From Synechococcus sp. PCC 7336 (lineage in GTDB: Bacteria > Cyanobacteriota > Cyanobacteriia > Thermostichales > PCC-7336): a DNA stretch of 64,000 nt. The stretch spans positions 2,190,789 through 2,254,788 of the forward strand of contig NZ_CM001776.1 of assembly GCF_000332275.1 (NCBI RefSeq), given 5' to 3'. Positions 28,033-37,294 of this stretch are shown here, piece after piece (position 1 is the first letter of the stretch; each line of letters starts with the position of its first letter). The notes under the pieces were generated by a model. It searched no databases, was not told the DNA's origin, and was given only the letters and a program-made list of their open reading frames with translations. The position numbers were made by a program, and so were the translations under genes.

Positions 28033-29205
28033 TTAGTCACTATAATCTGGAATATTTTTAGTCGCCTGGGTAGATAATTGCAAGTGCATCTTAGTTCCAT
28101 TATCTTTCATGCTCGATATCTTAATATTGCCACCGTATAGTTCAATAATTGAGATAGCTATTTTGAGTCCAAACCCAGATAGCTGCTTAATACAAGCTAA
28201 GCTATCCTCTTCCTGCAAACCATCATTTTGTAATACTGCAATTCCTTTACCTCGATCGATAATCCAAAGATCGAGTTTGCGATCGGCAAAGCTACAGAGA
28301 ACTGTTACAGGTTGGCCAGAACTAGAAAATCGAAACGCATTATCTAATAATTCTTCAAGCAGTAACTGAAAATGCTTTTGATTAATGCCAATTACTAAAT
28401 TATTTTTCTCTTCGAAGATGATTTCAATGTCAGTAGGGCGGCTGAATTTAGTAGCTATCGCATTACCAATATAGTTCAACCTAGGTTTTGTTAGCTTACT
28501 CGTACATTCTAGAGCAGATAAATCAGTTGATTTAATTTGAAGATACGTAAGAAACTTACATGTAAGCCTCTCTAAATTAAGTGAAGACTGGTAAGCAAGA
28601 TTGACTAATTCATGAATCCGTTCGGATTTTAATTTTTTGTAGTCAGATCTGAGAATATACAGGCTTCCCATTAGATTAGTTAGTGGAGCTTTGACATCAA
28701 ATGAAAGCCCTATTTCAACATTACCTTTTAACTCTTGGAGGCTTTTATTTAGGACGGAAATTGCGTCTTTTTGGATATCTGCATATTGCTTTATCTCATC
28801 AAATTGCCATTTAATTCTAAGCATCGACTTAGTTCTTGCCATCAATTCAACTGAGTTGATGGGCTTACTAACGAAATCATCTGCACCTGCTTCGAGACAC
28901 CTCGCTAAATCTTCTTTAGTGCTCAGGGCTGTTAGAATGATTATCGGAATTGATTTCCAGTCGTTCGTAGATTTGATTTTCTTACAAGTTTCAATGCCAT
29001 CCATAACTGGCATCATTACGTCTAGAAGAATTAGATCTGGATTGATAGCACCCAATGAGTCGATTGCTTCTTGGCCAGAACTAGAATAACATAAATTCAA
29101 TGGCTTGTTTTCTGAAAACCAAGATTTATTGATTCTATAAATTGAATCAATAACATCGAAATTATCTGGCTCATCATCAATAACTAATATCGAGATAGTT
29201 TCCAT
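28033..29205 (-). CDS. Response regulator fused to a kinase-like ATPase lacking the phosphoacceptor histidine
   Basis: A 390-residue protein with an N-terminal receiver (ISILVIDDEPDN, phosphoacceptor Asp62 in LILLDVMMPVMDG, Lys in FVSKPI). A coiled region and a HisKA-like helix follow, with SFDVKAPLTNLMG where kinases have SHDLRAPL. Phe169 (codon TTT, 28699-28701) replaces the His. The ATPase domain keeps the N box EELLDNAFRFSSSG, G1 IIDRGKGI and G2 GFGLKIAISI. It may therefore bind ATP without autophosphorylating, acting as a scaffold or a phosphatase-like regulator. The gene is AT-richer than its neighbours and has no HIP1 octamer, suggesting a different origin. Confidence 0.85.
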   Translation of the reverse strand: METISILVIDDEPDNFDVIDSIYRINKSWFSENKPLNLCYSSSGQEAIDSLGAINPDLILLDVMMPVMDGIETCKKIKSTNDWKSIPIIILTALSTKEDLARCLEAGADDFVSKPINSVELMARTKSMLRIKWQFDEIKQYADIQKDAISVLNKSLQELKGNVEIGLSFDVKAPLTNLMGSLYILRSDYKKLKSERIHELVNLAYQSSLNLERLTCKFLTYLQIKSTDLSALECTSKLTKPRLNYIGNAIATKFSRPTDIEIIFEEKNNLVIGINQKHFQLLLEELLDNAFRFSSSGQPVTVLCSFADRKLDLWIIDRGKGIAVLQNDGLQEEDSLACIKQLSGFGLKIAISIIELYGGNIKISSMKDNGTKMHLQLSTQATKNIPDYSD

Positions 29206-29908
29206 CTGCTATATTTCCGATCGGCCACAAACTCTGTTGAGTATGGATTTGTACAGATAATTAATTCAACCAAGAACTCTATTTCGCTTAGTGCTACGGT
29301 AGCTCTATATAGCCAAGAAAATCCTCATGATTCCCTCAGTATAAGTGAAAGGATTGAATTTTGGCATTTCTTTGCGTGAATCTCGCTCTCTCTTACTCTA
29401 CCCAACAAATTCAATCACTAAACACCAAGCAGGCGTTTTGATAGAATTGATAGAGTTGACTTATAACAATCCTAGTTGAATTGCAAATCATCTCAATATT
29501 CGCGATTGTCTTAGAGCACTAAGTGGCCCTAATATAGCGATCATAAATGAATTGTAAACCCCGATCCTTGCCAGCACTGGGTTTCAGGCCACTCAGCGTT
29601 CACGACTGATTTATGACTGCCATATCAATTGCCTGTAAGGTTATAGCCCTGCAGTCAAGCAGGTTCTGGTGGCTGGAATGGGATTTGATTGAAGTCGATT
29701 TAAGGTTAAATATGAACCACCTGTAAATTATTTAGGGATGGTACTGCTGGGTCTTTATTGAACTAGAGCTGTGACTATTTTCCATTGAGTTCTACTCCTT
29801 TTAAGACTGCTTATACATAGCTACCTGCCTGAGACCACCTCATTCCTGTTCTCTTTTGACGACGCCCCACCACTCAGTCAACGCCATTCTCCATCCGACC
29901 TGCAGATA

Positions 29909-29932
29909 GCGTTGTCGGCTTGCCGACAACGC
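29909..29932. other. Perfect inverted repeat, 11-bp arms, 2-base loop
   Basis: GCGTTGTCGGC, TT, GCCGACAACGC. It has no following T-run on either strand, so it is not a standard terminator. It could be a protein-binding site or part of the structured element that lies just upstream on the minus strand. Confidence 0.6.
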
Positions 29933-29984
29933 CGATCGCCGATGATTTCAGTCTGATGCTTCCGCAAATAGGTCAGTAGCGCCT

Positions 29985-30150
29985 AAAGGGTATCTGGCCT
30001 CCTGGCTTACACTGGCTGGCCTAGGGACTTCAGCACTTGAGCGACTTGGCAAAACCACAACCGGGGTAAGATTTCTCGCAGCTGCAGGCGTTGTTGCTTT
30101 TTTTGCCGAGCAATTCTGCCCACTAGGTTACGGACTTTCCTGCGTAGGCG
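29985..30150 (-). ncRNA. Possible cobalamin-riboswitch-like structured RNA
   Basis: Read on the minus strand, blocks resembling the cobalamin riboswitch occur in the right order: GCAGGAAAGTCCG (compare GGGAAnCCGGTG), CTTACCCCGGTTGTGG (compare GCTGnCCCGCAACTG), TTTTGCCAAGTC (compare GCCACTG), GAAGTCCC, and the closing box TGTAAGCCAGGAGGCC (compare AAGCCAGGAGACC). The last box is the best match; the others are weak. The next gene downstream on that strand starts about 780 bases away and has no B12 link, so this is either an orphaned or decayed riboswitch or a chance resemblance. Confidence 0.33.
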
Positions 30151-30287
30151 ATATTAGCTTGGGATTGCTGTGACCTCAGGACCAAAGACGGTCCTCAGCT
30201 TGCATGAATTGAGTGGGTACCATCCACAATGCTGACGATGCTGAGTAGCATCTGAGGGCGAGTATCAGAAACTGATTGAGAGGAGAA

Positions 30288-31352
30288 CTAGGTCAGAACT
30301 GTATGGGGGGTGGGGATAGACTGGGAAATTTCTGAGACTGACAGTGCGCTCCTCAGGGCGAGTTGTTCGATTTCGTAGGCCAAGCGCAATGCCTTCAGTG
30401 CCTGCTCTCCTCCCACAGAGGGTTCGCTGCCCCCCCGCACGCATTGCACGAAATGCTCTAGCTCGGCACTCAACGGTTCCACATTTTGGGTGTAGACCTT
30501 CTCGATCAGACCGTCTTGGCGATAGAGCACTTGGCCGTACTCGGTAGTGTAATTGGCGGTGGTTTGGCGATGAATCAGGATCTCGTTATTGAGAAAATCG
30601 GCTTCGGTGAGAGAGTCTTTACAGTGGGCAGCGATGCAGCGCAGCTTGCGATGGGTCACCTTGCTCGATGTCAGGGTGGCAATGACATTGTTAGAAAACC
30701 GTAGGGTTGCCGTCACGAAGTCGAGAAATTTGGAGGCGGTGTGAGCTGTTTTGTTGCCGCTGGCGGTGACATCGATAACGGGATAAGGAATTAATTCGAG
30801 CAGGAGATCGATGTCGTGGATCATCAAGTCGAACACCACCGAGACATCGTTGGCTCGGCTGGAATAGGGGCTCATGCGGTGGGCTTCTACCGCCAGGAGT
30901 TCTTCTCGCTGCAAGACATTCGATAGCTCTTGAAAGGAGGGGTTGAACCGCTCGATATGACCCACTTGCAGAGTGAGATGGCTATCAGCGGCTTGATTGA
31001 CCAAGGCTTCTGCTTCGAGAATGCTGGCGGCCAGCGGTTTTTCCATCAAGACGTGGACGCCTGCATTGAGACAGGCCATGCCGACTTCGTAGTGCAATTT
31101 AGTCGGTACGGCAATGCAAACTGCGGCCACATGGGGCAGCAAGTCTCGATAATCTTCGTAAAAGTGAGCTTGGTAGCGGCTGGCGATATCTAAACCGCGT
31201 TCGACATTGACATCGGCCACACCCACCACTTCAACATCCTTCATCAAGCTCAAGACGCGGGCGTGATGTTGGCCCATATTGCCGACGCCGATCGTTCCAA
31301 TGGGGAGTGGATGTGGAAGGTCTCGAATGGGCTGCGGAGAGGATCGATCCAT
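30288..31352 (-). CDS. Gfo/Idh/MocA family oxidoreductase
   Basis: NAD(P)-dependent sugar or cyclitol dehydrogenase-like protein. The N-terminal Rossmann domain begins IGTIGVGNMGQHHARVLS with the GxGxxG-type loop. The family catalytic signature EKP is in VHVLMEKPLAAS, and the active-site region VGHIERFNPSF and DLMIHDIDLLLELI (with His and Asp) lies in the C-terminal sheet domain. The length of 354 residues is usual. Close relatives act on UDP-sugars or inositol; the substrate here is unknown. It is a single gene, divergent from tex. Confidence 0.85.
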   Translation of the reverse strand: MDRSSPQPIRDLPHPLPIGTIGVGNMGQHHARVLSLMKDVEVVGVADVNVERGLDIASRYQAHFYEDYRDLLPHVAAVCIAVPTKLHYEVGMACLNAGVHVLMEKPLAASILEAEALVNQAADSHLTLQVGHIERFNPSFQELSNVLQREELLAVEAHRMSPYSSRANDVSVVFDLMIHDIDLLLELIPYPVIDVTASGNKTAHTASKFLDFVTATLRFSNNVIATLTSSKVTHRKLRCIAAHCKDSLTEADFLNNEILIHRQTTANYTTEYGQVLYRQDGLIEKVYTQNVEPLSAELEHFVQCVRGGSEPSVGGEQALKALRLAYEIEQLALRSALSVSEISQSIPTPHTVLT

Positions 31353-31548
31353 ATGGCGCTGGCCTAGCTTGGTTGAGGAGGTTCGGCCCGATTTGGGCCT
31401 GCGCGCAAAGATTTCTTAAAGATAGTATCACGATCCTTAACCCGCCTTGTGGCGATAGGGGGTTGCGGGGCGATCGCCACAAGGCGGCAAGCCAGTCCCA
31501 GATTTTATACACTCTAATCGGACCCAACTACCATTTGACCGTCTAACT

Positions 31549-33750
31549 ATGCTCGATTTCGTTCCATTCTTAGCTCGCGAACTGTCATTGCGTCCCGCGC
31601 AGGTTCAAAATGCTTTGGAGTTGCTGGGGGAGGGGGCTACGGTGCCGTTTATTGCGCGCTACCGGAAGGAACGCACGGGGGAGATGGACGAAACACAACT
31701 GCGGGCACTGCAGGATCGCTATACCTATTTGAAGGAGCTGGAAGAGCGTAAGACAACGGTGCTCGATGCGATCGCCTCTCAAAACAAACTGACGGATGCA
31801 CTGCGAGCCAAAATCGAAGCCTGCGTTCAAAAGACCGAACTGGAAGATCTCTATCTGCCCTACCGTCCCAAACGCCGCACGCGGGCGGCGATCGCCCGAG
31901 AAAAAGGCTTGGAACCGCTGGCGGAGTTTATCCGATCGCTCAATCGTCCCAACGCTACCCCAGCAAATCTAGAGGGAGAAGCCAGTCGCTATGTGGATGC
32001 GGTCAAAGGGGTGGAGAGCGCGGCGGATGCGCTTAAAGGGGCATCGGACATTCTGGCGGAGGCTGTGGCGGAGCAAGCCGAGCTGCGGGCTTACCTGCGG
32101 GAGTTTCTACTGAAGTCGGGGGAGTTTGCGGCCAAAATCAAGTCAGATTATCCTGAGGGCTCGACGAAATTTGAGATGTATCGCGACTACCGCAAGCCGT
32201 TGAGGGGGATCGCGCCCCACAATGTTTTGGCGCTGCTGCGGGGACAGGCAGAAGGCATTTTGACGCTGAAGCTGAAGTTTGACGAGGGGGCGGTGCTTTC
32301 CCATCTGGCCGATCGCCTGGTGAGATCGCGGGCCAAAAATGTGCGGGAGTTTTACGCTGCGATGCTCTCGGATGCGCTGCAGCGCTTGCTGAAACCGTCT
32401 CTGACTGCGGCGGCGATCGCCACCAAGAAGGCTTGGGCAGATGCCGAATCGATTCAAACCTTTGCGGCTAACTTGAAGGATCTGTTGTTGGCGGCTCCGG
32501 CGGGCATGAAGCCCACATTGGGGATCGATCCCGGCTTTCGCACGGGCTGCAAAGTGGCGGCACTCGACCGCACGGGCAAGTTTTTGGAGTACCGGGCAAT
32601 TTTTCCGCACCAGTCACAGACCCAGCGAGAAGAGGCGGCACAGTTTCTGCGCCAGACGATCGCGCGACACGGGATTGAGTTGATTGCCATTGGCAACGGC
32701 ACCGCCAGTCGAGAGACGGATGCGTTTGTGACAGAGGCGATCGCCGATCTGAAACCGAAGCCCATTCAGGTGACGGTGAGTGAAGCGGGGGCCTCGGTGT
32801 ATTCGGCCAGCGAGGTGGCGATCGCCGAGTTTCCCGATTTGGATGTGACGGTGCGGGGGGCGATCGCGATCGGGCGGCGGTTGCAAGACCCGTTAGCCGA
32901 ATTGGTCAAGGTCGAGCCCAAGTCGATTGGGGTGGGGCAATATCAACACGATGTCGAGCAGAAATTGCTCAAGAAACAATTAGATGAAACGGTCGAAAGC
33001 TGCGTCAACTTTGTCGGAGTCGACCTCAATACTGCCTCAAAGGAACTACTGACTTACGTTGCAGGGTTGACTGCTGCTGTGGCCAACAACATCGTGAATT
33101 ATCGCAACGAAAACGGCGCGTTTGGCGATCGCCGCCAACTGCTCGAAGTACCGAAACTGGGACCTAAAGCCTTCGAACAAGCGGCTGGTTTTTTGCGCAT
33201 TCGCGATGGCAAGCAGCCCTTGGATAACACGGCAGTCCACCCCGAGAGTTACGCGATTGTGAAGGCGATCGCCAGCGATCTGGGACGGCCTCTAGACCAA
33301 CTGGTGCAAAGTCCAGATCGACTGCAATCCCTGGACCTGCAACGCTATGTCAGCGATTCCGTCGGCGAGCCCACGCTGCGGGATATCGTCCGAGAACTGG
33401 AAAAACCCGGTCGCGATCCCCGCGCCCAATTCACCTACGCCACCTTTGCAGAAGGCATCGACGAGATCGCCGATTTGGCGGTGGGGATGGAGCTAGAAGG
33501 GGTGGTGACTAACGTGGCGAACTTCGGGGCGTTTGTGGATATTGGCGTCCATCAAGATGGCTTGGTCCATATTTCGCAGTTAGCCGATCGGTTCGTCCGC
33601 GATCCGAAAGAGGTGGTGAAAGTGGGACAGGTGGTGAAGGTTCGCGTTCTGGAGATTAACGAACAACTGAGCCGCATCAGTTTGTCGATGAAAGCTGCCG
33701 CTGCTGAGCGATCGCCCTCTCAGCGACCGGTGCGCAAGCCGCGACATTAG
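31549..33750 (+). CDS. tex: Tex family S1 RNA-binding transcription accessory protein
   Basis: Cytoplasmic nucleic-acid-binding protein implicated in transcription and RNA processing. Domains in order: N-terminal helical Tex region (FLARELSLRPAQVQNALELL), the RuvC/YqgF-like fold (TLGIDPGFRTGCKVAALDRT), tandem helix-hairpin-helix motifs (about residues 500-570, LNTASKELLTYVAGL), and a C-terminal S1 domain (about 640-715, LEGVVTNVANFGAFVDIGVH). Its 733 residues are near the E. coli length. Its stop overlaps the convergent putA stop as TTAG. Confidence 0.95.
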   Translation: MLDFVPFLARELSLRPAQVQNALELLGEGATVPFIARYRKERTGEMDETQLRALQDRYTYLKELEERKTTVLDAIASQNKLTDALRAKIEACVQKTELEDLYLPYRPKRRTRAAIAREKGLEPLAEFIRSLNRPNATPANLEGEASRYVDAVKGVESAADALKGASDILAEAVAEQAELRAYLREFLLKSGEFAAKIKSDYPEGSTKFEMYRDYRKPLRGIAPHNVLALLRGQAEGILTLKLKFDEGAVLSHLADRLVRSRAKNVREFYAAMLSDALQRLLKPSLTAAAIATKKAWADAESIQTFAANLKDLLLAAPAGMKPTLGIDPGFRTGCKVAALDRTGKFLEYRAIFPHQSQTQREEAAQFLRQTIARHGIELIAIGNGTASRETDAFVTEAIADLKPKPIQVTVSEAGASVYSASEVAIAEFPDLDVTVRGAIAIGRRLQDPLAELVKVEPKSIGVGQYQHDVEQKLLKKQLDETVESCVNFVGVDLNTASKELLTYVAGLTAAVANNIVNYRNENGAFGDRRQLLEVPKLGPKAFEQAAGFLRIRDGKQPLDNTAVHPESYAIVKAIASDLGRPLDQLVQSPDRLQSLDLQRYVSDSVGEPTLRDIVRELEKPGRDPRAQFTYATFAEGIDEIADLAVGMELEGVVTNVANFGAFVDIGVHQDGLVHISQLADRFVRDPKEVVKVGQVVKVRVLEINEQLSRISLSMKAAAAERSPSQRPVRKPRH

Positions 33751-36728
33751 CCCTGCGGCGATCGGCCCTCTGAATCGCTGTCCAGTGGCGCAAACCCCTG
33801 GCGCTGGATATTTTCCGTGACGGTGCGGGGTTCGAGGAATTGCAAGAGATAATCGGGGCCACCCGCTTTCGAGCCCACCCCCGATAGTTTGAAGCCGCCA
33901 AATGGCTGTCGATTCACGATCGCCCCGGTAATGCTGCGGTTGATGTAGAGATTGCCCACTTCAAACTCCTGCTGGGCTTGTTGGATATGGGAGGGAGTGC
34001 GGGAATAGACGCCACCCGTGAGGGCGTAAGGGGTTGAGTTGGCGATCGCGATCGCTTCAGCAAAGGTTTCCACTTTCATCACAGCTAATACCGGTCCAAA
34101 AATTTCCTGCTGGGCCAGAGTGGAGCTGGGATCGACATCGCTAAAGAGGGTAGGACCGACAAAGTAGCCGTTTTTGGGCGTTTCCATGGCTAGGGCAATG
34201 GTGGCTTCGTTTTGTGCCTCGGCGATCGCTCTGCGGATGCGATCTCTGGCGGCGGCTGCGATAACCGGTCCCACAGTGGTGCCAGGATTGTCGGCGGGAC
34301 CGATGGCGAGCGATCGCGTTGCTTCCACAAGACGTTTGAGGAAGGCTTCGTAAATGGGGGCGAGGACGATGGTGCGGGAGCAGGCAGAGCACTTCTGACC
34401 GCTGTAGCCGAAGGCAGATTTCACGACCCCCTGCACTGTCAGATCGAGATCGGCACTTTCGTCTACGATAATGGCGTTTTTCCCCCCCATCTCGGCAATG
34501 ACGCGCTTGAGATGGGTTTGTCCCGGCTGCAGCACAGCCGCATCGGCGTAGATCTGGCAGCCCACCTCCTGCGAGCCCGTGAAGGTAATTAAATGTACGT
34601 CGGGGTGTTTCACCAAGGCCGCGCCCACCTCGCTGCCTCGACCGGGCAGGAATTGGAAGACACCGTCAGGTACTCCAGCTTCTACCAACAGTTCCGCGAG
34701 CTTAGCGGCGATCGCGCAAGATTGTAGCGAGGGTTTGAGAATAGTGCAGTTGCCCGCCACCAGTGCAGCCATCACCATGCCGGTGGGAATTGCTAAAGGG
34801 AAATTCCACGGCGAAATGACTGCGGCAATGCCGCGCGGTTGATAGTGATAGCGGTTAGTCTCACCGGGTAGGTCGTATTGCTCGCCGCGATCGAGTTGCT
34901 CCATGCGATCGGCGTAATAGCGGCAAAAATCAATCGCCTCCACCACATCAGCATCCGCTTCTCGGATGGGTTTACCGGTTTCCAGCACCATCCAGGCCGT
35001 CAGCTCGGCCTGTCGAGCGGCCATGCGATCGCCCACCCGTCGCAGCAGCTCGGCTCGCTCGCTGACTGGCGTTCGTTTCCAGGCCGGGAAAGCTGCTTTG
35101 GCAGCGGCGATCGCCCGCTCCACATTATCCAAGCCTCCCATCTGAATGCGCCCGACAATCTCTGCAGGGTTAGAAGGGTTTTCGGACTCGATTTGGTGCT
35201 GGGTTTCAATCCATTGGCCGTCGATCAGGGGTTGGTAGGTGAGTCCCAGTTGTTGTCGGACGGTTTCAATCGCTTGCAGAGCCCGTTCCGTCGCTTCCGC
35301 CTTGCTGAAATCAGTACTGGCAGCATTGCGGAATCCTGGCGGGGAGGCGAGCGGCGTTTCTCTGACAGTCTGAGGAGGGGCGAGTAATCTCTCGGCGGAG
35401 ACATCGCCGGAACTTTGGCGCAAGAAAGACGAGTTGGCGGTGTTTTCTAGCAAGCGTCGAATCAGGTAAGACATGCCGGGAATGAGCTGGCCGAATGGAG
35501 TATAGACCCGAACTCGAAAGCCTTCTTCTGCCAATGCAGCCGCCAAGCGATCGGCCATGCCGTACAGCACCTGCAGTTCGATGCGGCGGCGCGGGATTTG
35601 GAGTGCTCTGGCGATCGCGATCGCCCGCGCTTGCGATCGCACGTTATGGCTGCCAATAGCGGCGTAGAGGTAATCGTGATTTTCCAACAGCAGTTGGGTC
35701 AACTGTTCGAACTTTGCATCGGTGAGAGCTTTGTGATTGAAGACCGGTTGTGGCCACTCCTGTTGTATGGCGCGGATGGTTTCTTGGTCCCAATAGGCTC
35801 CTTTGACCAAGCGCACTGTAACGGGGGTGCCGCGCTGTTTGGCCCAGGCAATCCAAGCGCGTAAATCGCGATCGCTGTCTCGCAGATAGGCTTGCAGGGT
35901 GACGCCAATATCGTCCCGATCGCGAAACTCTGGCTCCATCAGCAGGTCTTGCAGAATAGCAATGGTGAGGTCTTTGTAGGCGTATTGCTCCATGTCGAAG
36001 TGGATGGCGACGCCTAGTTCTCGGGCGAGGCGCAGCAGTAGGCGAATGCGACCGCTCACTTTTTTCTGACTGCCCGCCGCATCGAGCGGATCGAATTGCG
36101 AGTCAAAGGCGGTGAGTTTGACGGACACTTGCACCTGAGGCAGAGGGTTGCCGTCGGCGAGATCGATTTCGGGAACGGTTTTCCAGGCTTGGGCGGCTTG
36201 GCTGAGGCGATCGATGGTATCTAAGTAGCGATCGAGGTAGGACTGGGCTTCGGATTCGGCGATGACGGCTTCGCCCAGCAGATCCATGCTGAAGGCGAGT
36301 TTGTGGCTGCGCAGGCGCTCGATCGATTTGAGGGCTTGGGGTAGGGTTTCTCCGGCGATGTATTTGCGGGCTAGGGCAGCGACGGCGGTGGTGAAGGTGG
36401 TGGCGGCGAGTTGGCCGGGGATGGAGTCGGGTTGGGTGAAGTTCAGCAGGGTTTTGAGGGGGTCGGGCAATTCGACGCTTTCGTCCGTGAGGTATTCGCG
36501 CAGGTGGCGGGCTATTTCGGGTTTGCTGTGGAGGGAGGGGAGGCAGTCGATGAGGCGAAAGAGTTGCACTCTCAGGCCGGGGTTTTCCAGGGTCCAGGCT
36601 AGGAGGCGATCGGCCCAGTGGAGTTGGGCGAAGAGGGTTTGGGGCGATCGGGTGGCTGTCAGCAGTTTGCGGCCAATCTCTTGAGTGGCGGCTTCGTAGA
36701 GGCTCGTGTCTGCCGTTGGAGCAATCAT
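33747..36728 (-). CDS. putA: Bifunctional proline dehydrogenase/L-glutamate gamma-semialdehyde dehydrogenase
   Basis: Oxidises proline to glutamate in two steps. The FAD-dependent proline dehydrogenase barrel covers about residues 120-450 (VSVKLTAFDSQFDPLD, VTVRLVKGAYWDQE, RRRIELQVLYGMADRL). The NAD-dependent aldehyde dehydrogenase covers about 500-970, with ISPWNFPLAIPTGM, FTGSQEVG, catalytic Glu in VIAEMGGKNAI and nucleophilic Cys in GYSGQKCSACSR. There is no N-terminal ribbon-helix-helix DNA-binding domain, so it is not a self-regulating PutA of the E. coli kind. At 993 residues it is the short-form bifunctional enzyme. No PutP transporter is adjacent. Confidence 0.95.
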   Translation of the reverse strand: MIAPTADTSLYEAATQEIGRKLLTATRSPQTLFAQLHWADRLLAWTLENPGLRVQLFRLIDCLPSLHSKPEIARHLREYLTDESVELPDPLKTLLNFTQPDSIPGQLAATTFTTAVAALARKYIAGETLPQALKSIERLRSHKLAFSMDLLGEAVIAESEAQSYLDRYLDTIDRLSQAAQAWKTVPEIDLADGNPLPQVQVSVKLTAFDSQFDPLDAAGSQKKVSGRIRLLLRLARELGVAIHFDMEQYAYKDLTIAILQDLLMEPEFRDRDDIGVTLQAYLRDSDRDLRAWIAWAKQRGTPVTVRLVKGAYWDQETIRAIQQEWPQPVFNHKALTDAKFEQLTQLLLENHDYLYAAIGSHNVRSQARAIAIARALQIPRRRIELQVLYGMADRLAAALAEEGFRVRVYTPFGQLIPGMSYLIRRLLENTANSSFLRQSSGDVSAERLLAPPQTVRETPLASPPGFRNAASTDFSKAEATERALQAIETVRQQLGLTYQPLIDGQWIETQHQIESENPSNPAEIVGRIQMGGLDNVERAIAAAKAAFPAWKRTPVSERAELLRRVGDRMAARQAELTAWMVLETGKPIREADADVVEAIDFCRYYADRMEQLDRGEQYDLPGETNRYHYQPRGIAAVISPWNFPLAIPTGMVMAALVAGNCTILKPSLQSCAIAAKLAELLVEAGVPDGVFQFLPGRGSEVGAALVKHPDVHLITFTGSQEVGCQIYADAAVLQPGQTHLKRVIAEMGGKNAIIVDESADLDLTVQGVVKSAFGYSGQKCSACSRTIVLAPIYEAFLKRLVEATRSLAIGPADNPGTTVGPVIAAAARDRIRRAIAEAQNEATIALAMETPKNGYFVGPTLFSDVDPSSTLAQQEIFGPVLAVMKVETFAEAIAIANSTPYALTGGVYSRTPSHIQQAQQEFEVGNLYINRSITGAIVNRQPFGGFKLSGVGSKAGGPDYLLQFLEPRTVTENIQRQGFAPLDSDSEGRSPQG

Positions 36729-37294
36729 TGCTCACCTCCAAAGTGGCAGGGGGATGTATCTATTGTGCCCTTGCTGTCAAAACGGGAGGTAGGAGTGAGT
36801 GGGTTGGGATGGCGATCGGGCAGTGAGGGAAACGTTGGGCTGGAAAAAAGCGCTGTTTAGAGTTGATACCTATGTGCAGGGCAAGCCATTCACGCCACTA
36901 GGTTCTTTGGGCGTTGTTATATGGGGGACGAACCTGTGCTACCGCCCTAGTCACCTACCTTGGCACACTAGTCCGACAAAAGGATACGAAAATCTCAGGG
37001 AAGACCGCAAGAATCGGTCCAAACGTCTAAATTAGGGATATTATGCGTAAAACATGCAAAGTTAAACACCCAAATTGGGGAGTCAAACTGAAAGTCTCTG
37101 CCTAATCAGACTTTTGAGGGATCTTAGGCAGAAAGGTTCAGCCTAATCGCTAGTTAGTTATTTTAGGATACAGCCTACTCCCTTTGCTTTACCGTCGAGG
37201 TTTGAAGTTGACAAGCATTACATACCTTAGTACCATACGTCGGTCGTTGAGCTACGTTAATCAGCGTAGTGTTAACAGTGAGCAAGGATTTTGG
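36729..37294. other. Spacer before the methyltransferase operon
   Basis: Contains the upstream region of putA and a likely control region for the next operon, with two overlapping hairpins at 37091-37132 described separately. A longer reading frame runs back from the methyltransferase to 37184, but its first 37 residues do not resemble the family. I see no gene here. Confidence 0.6.
37091..37132 (+). promoter_or_regulatory. Two mutually exclusive hairpins upstream of the methyltransferase operon
   Basis: AAAGTCT (37091-37097) can pair with AGACTTT (37108-37114). Alternatively TCTGCCTAA (37097-37105) can pair with TTAGGCAGA (37124-37132). The arms overlap, so both cannot form at once. At DNA level the second pair is a 9-bp inverted repeat suited to a dimeric repressor. 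It lies about 160 bases before the methyltransferase start. Confidence 0.45.

Larger units (their letters stand above)
29206..30287. other. Long gene-free stretch (1.08 kb)
   Basis: No convincing coding frame on either strand. It contains a perfect 11-bp-stem hairpin (29909-29932) and a cobalamin-riboswitch-like segment (about 29985-30150), listed separately, plus a smaller hairpin with AGGACC/GGTCCT arms near 30178-30197. The AT-rich part at 29206-29850 may be the upstream region of the kinase-like gene or a thoroughly decayed gene. Confidence 0.6.

Noticed and set aside
29206-30287. tRNA, tmRNA, RNase P RNA or SRP RNA in the long spacer
   Set aside because: No T-loop word such as GGTTCGA with a matching acceptor stem, and no GAGGAAAGTCCGGGC-type RNase P core; only a weak GGAAAGTCC resemblance is present.
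37184-37294. Longer methyltransferase start
   Set aside because: The extra 37 residues do not resemble the family, and AAGG lies correctly before the ATG at 37295.
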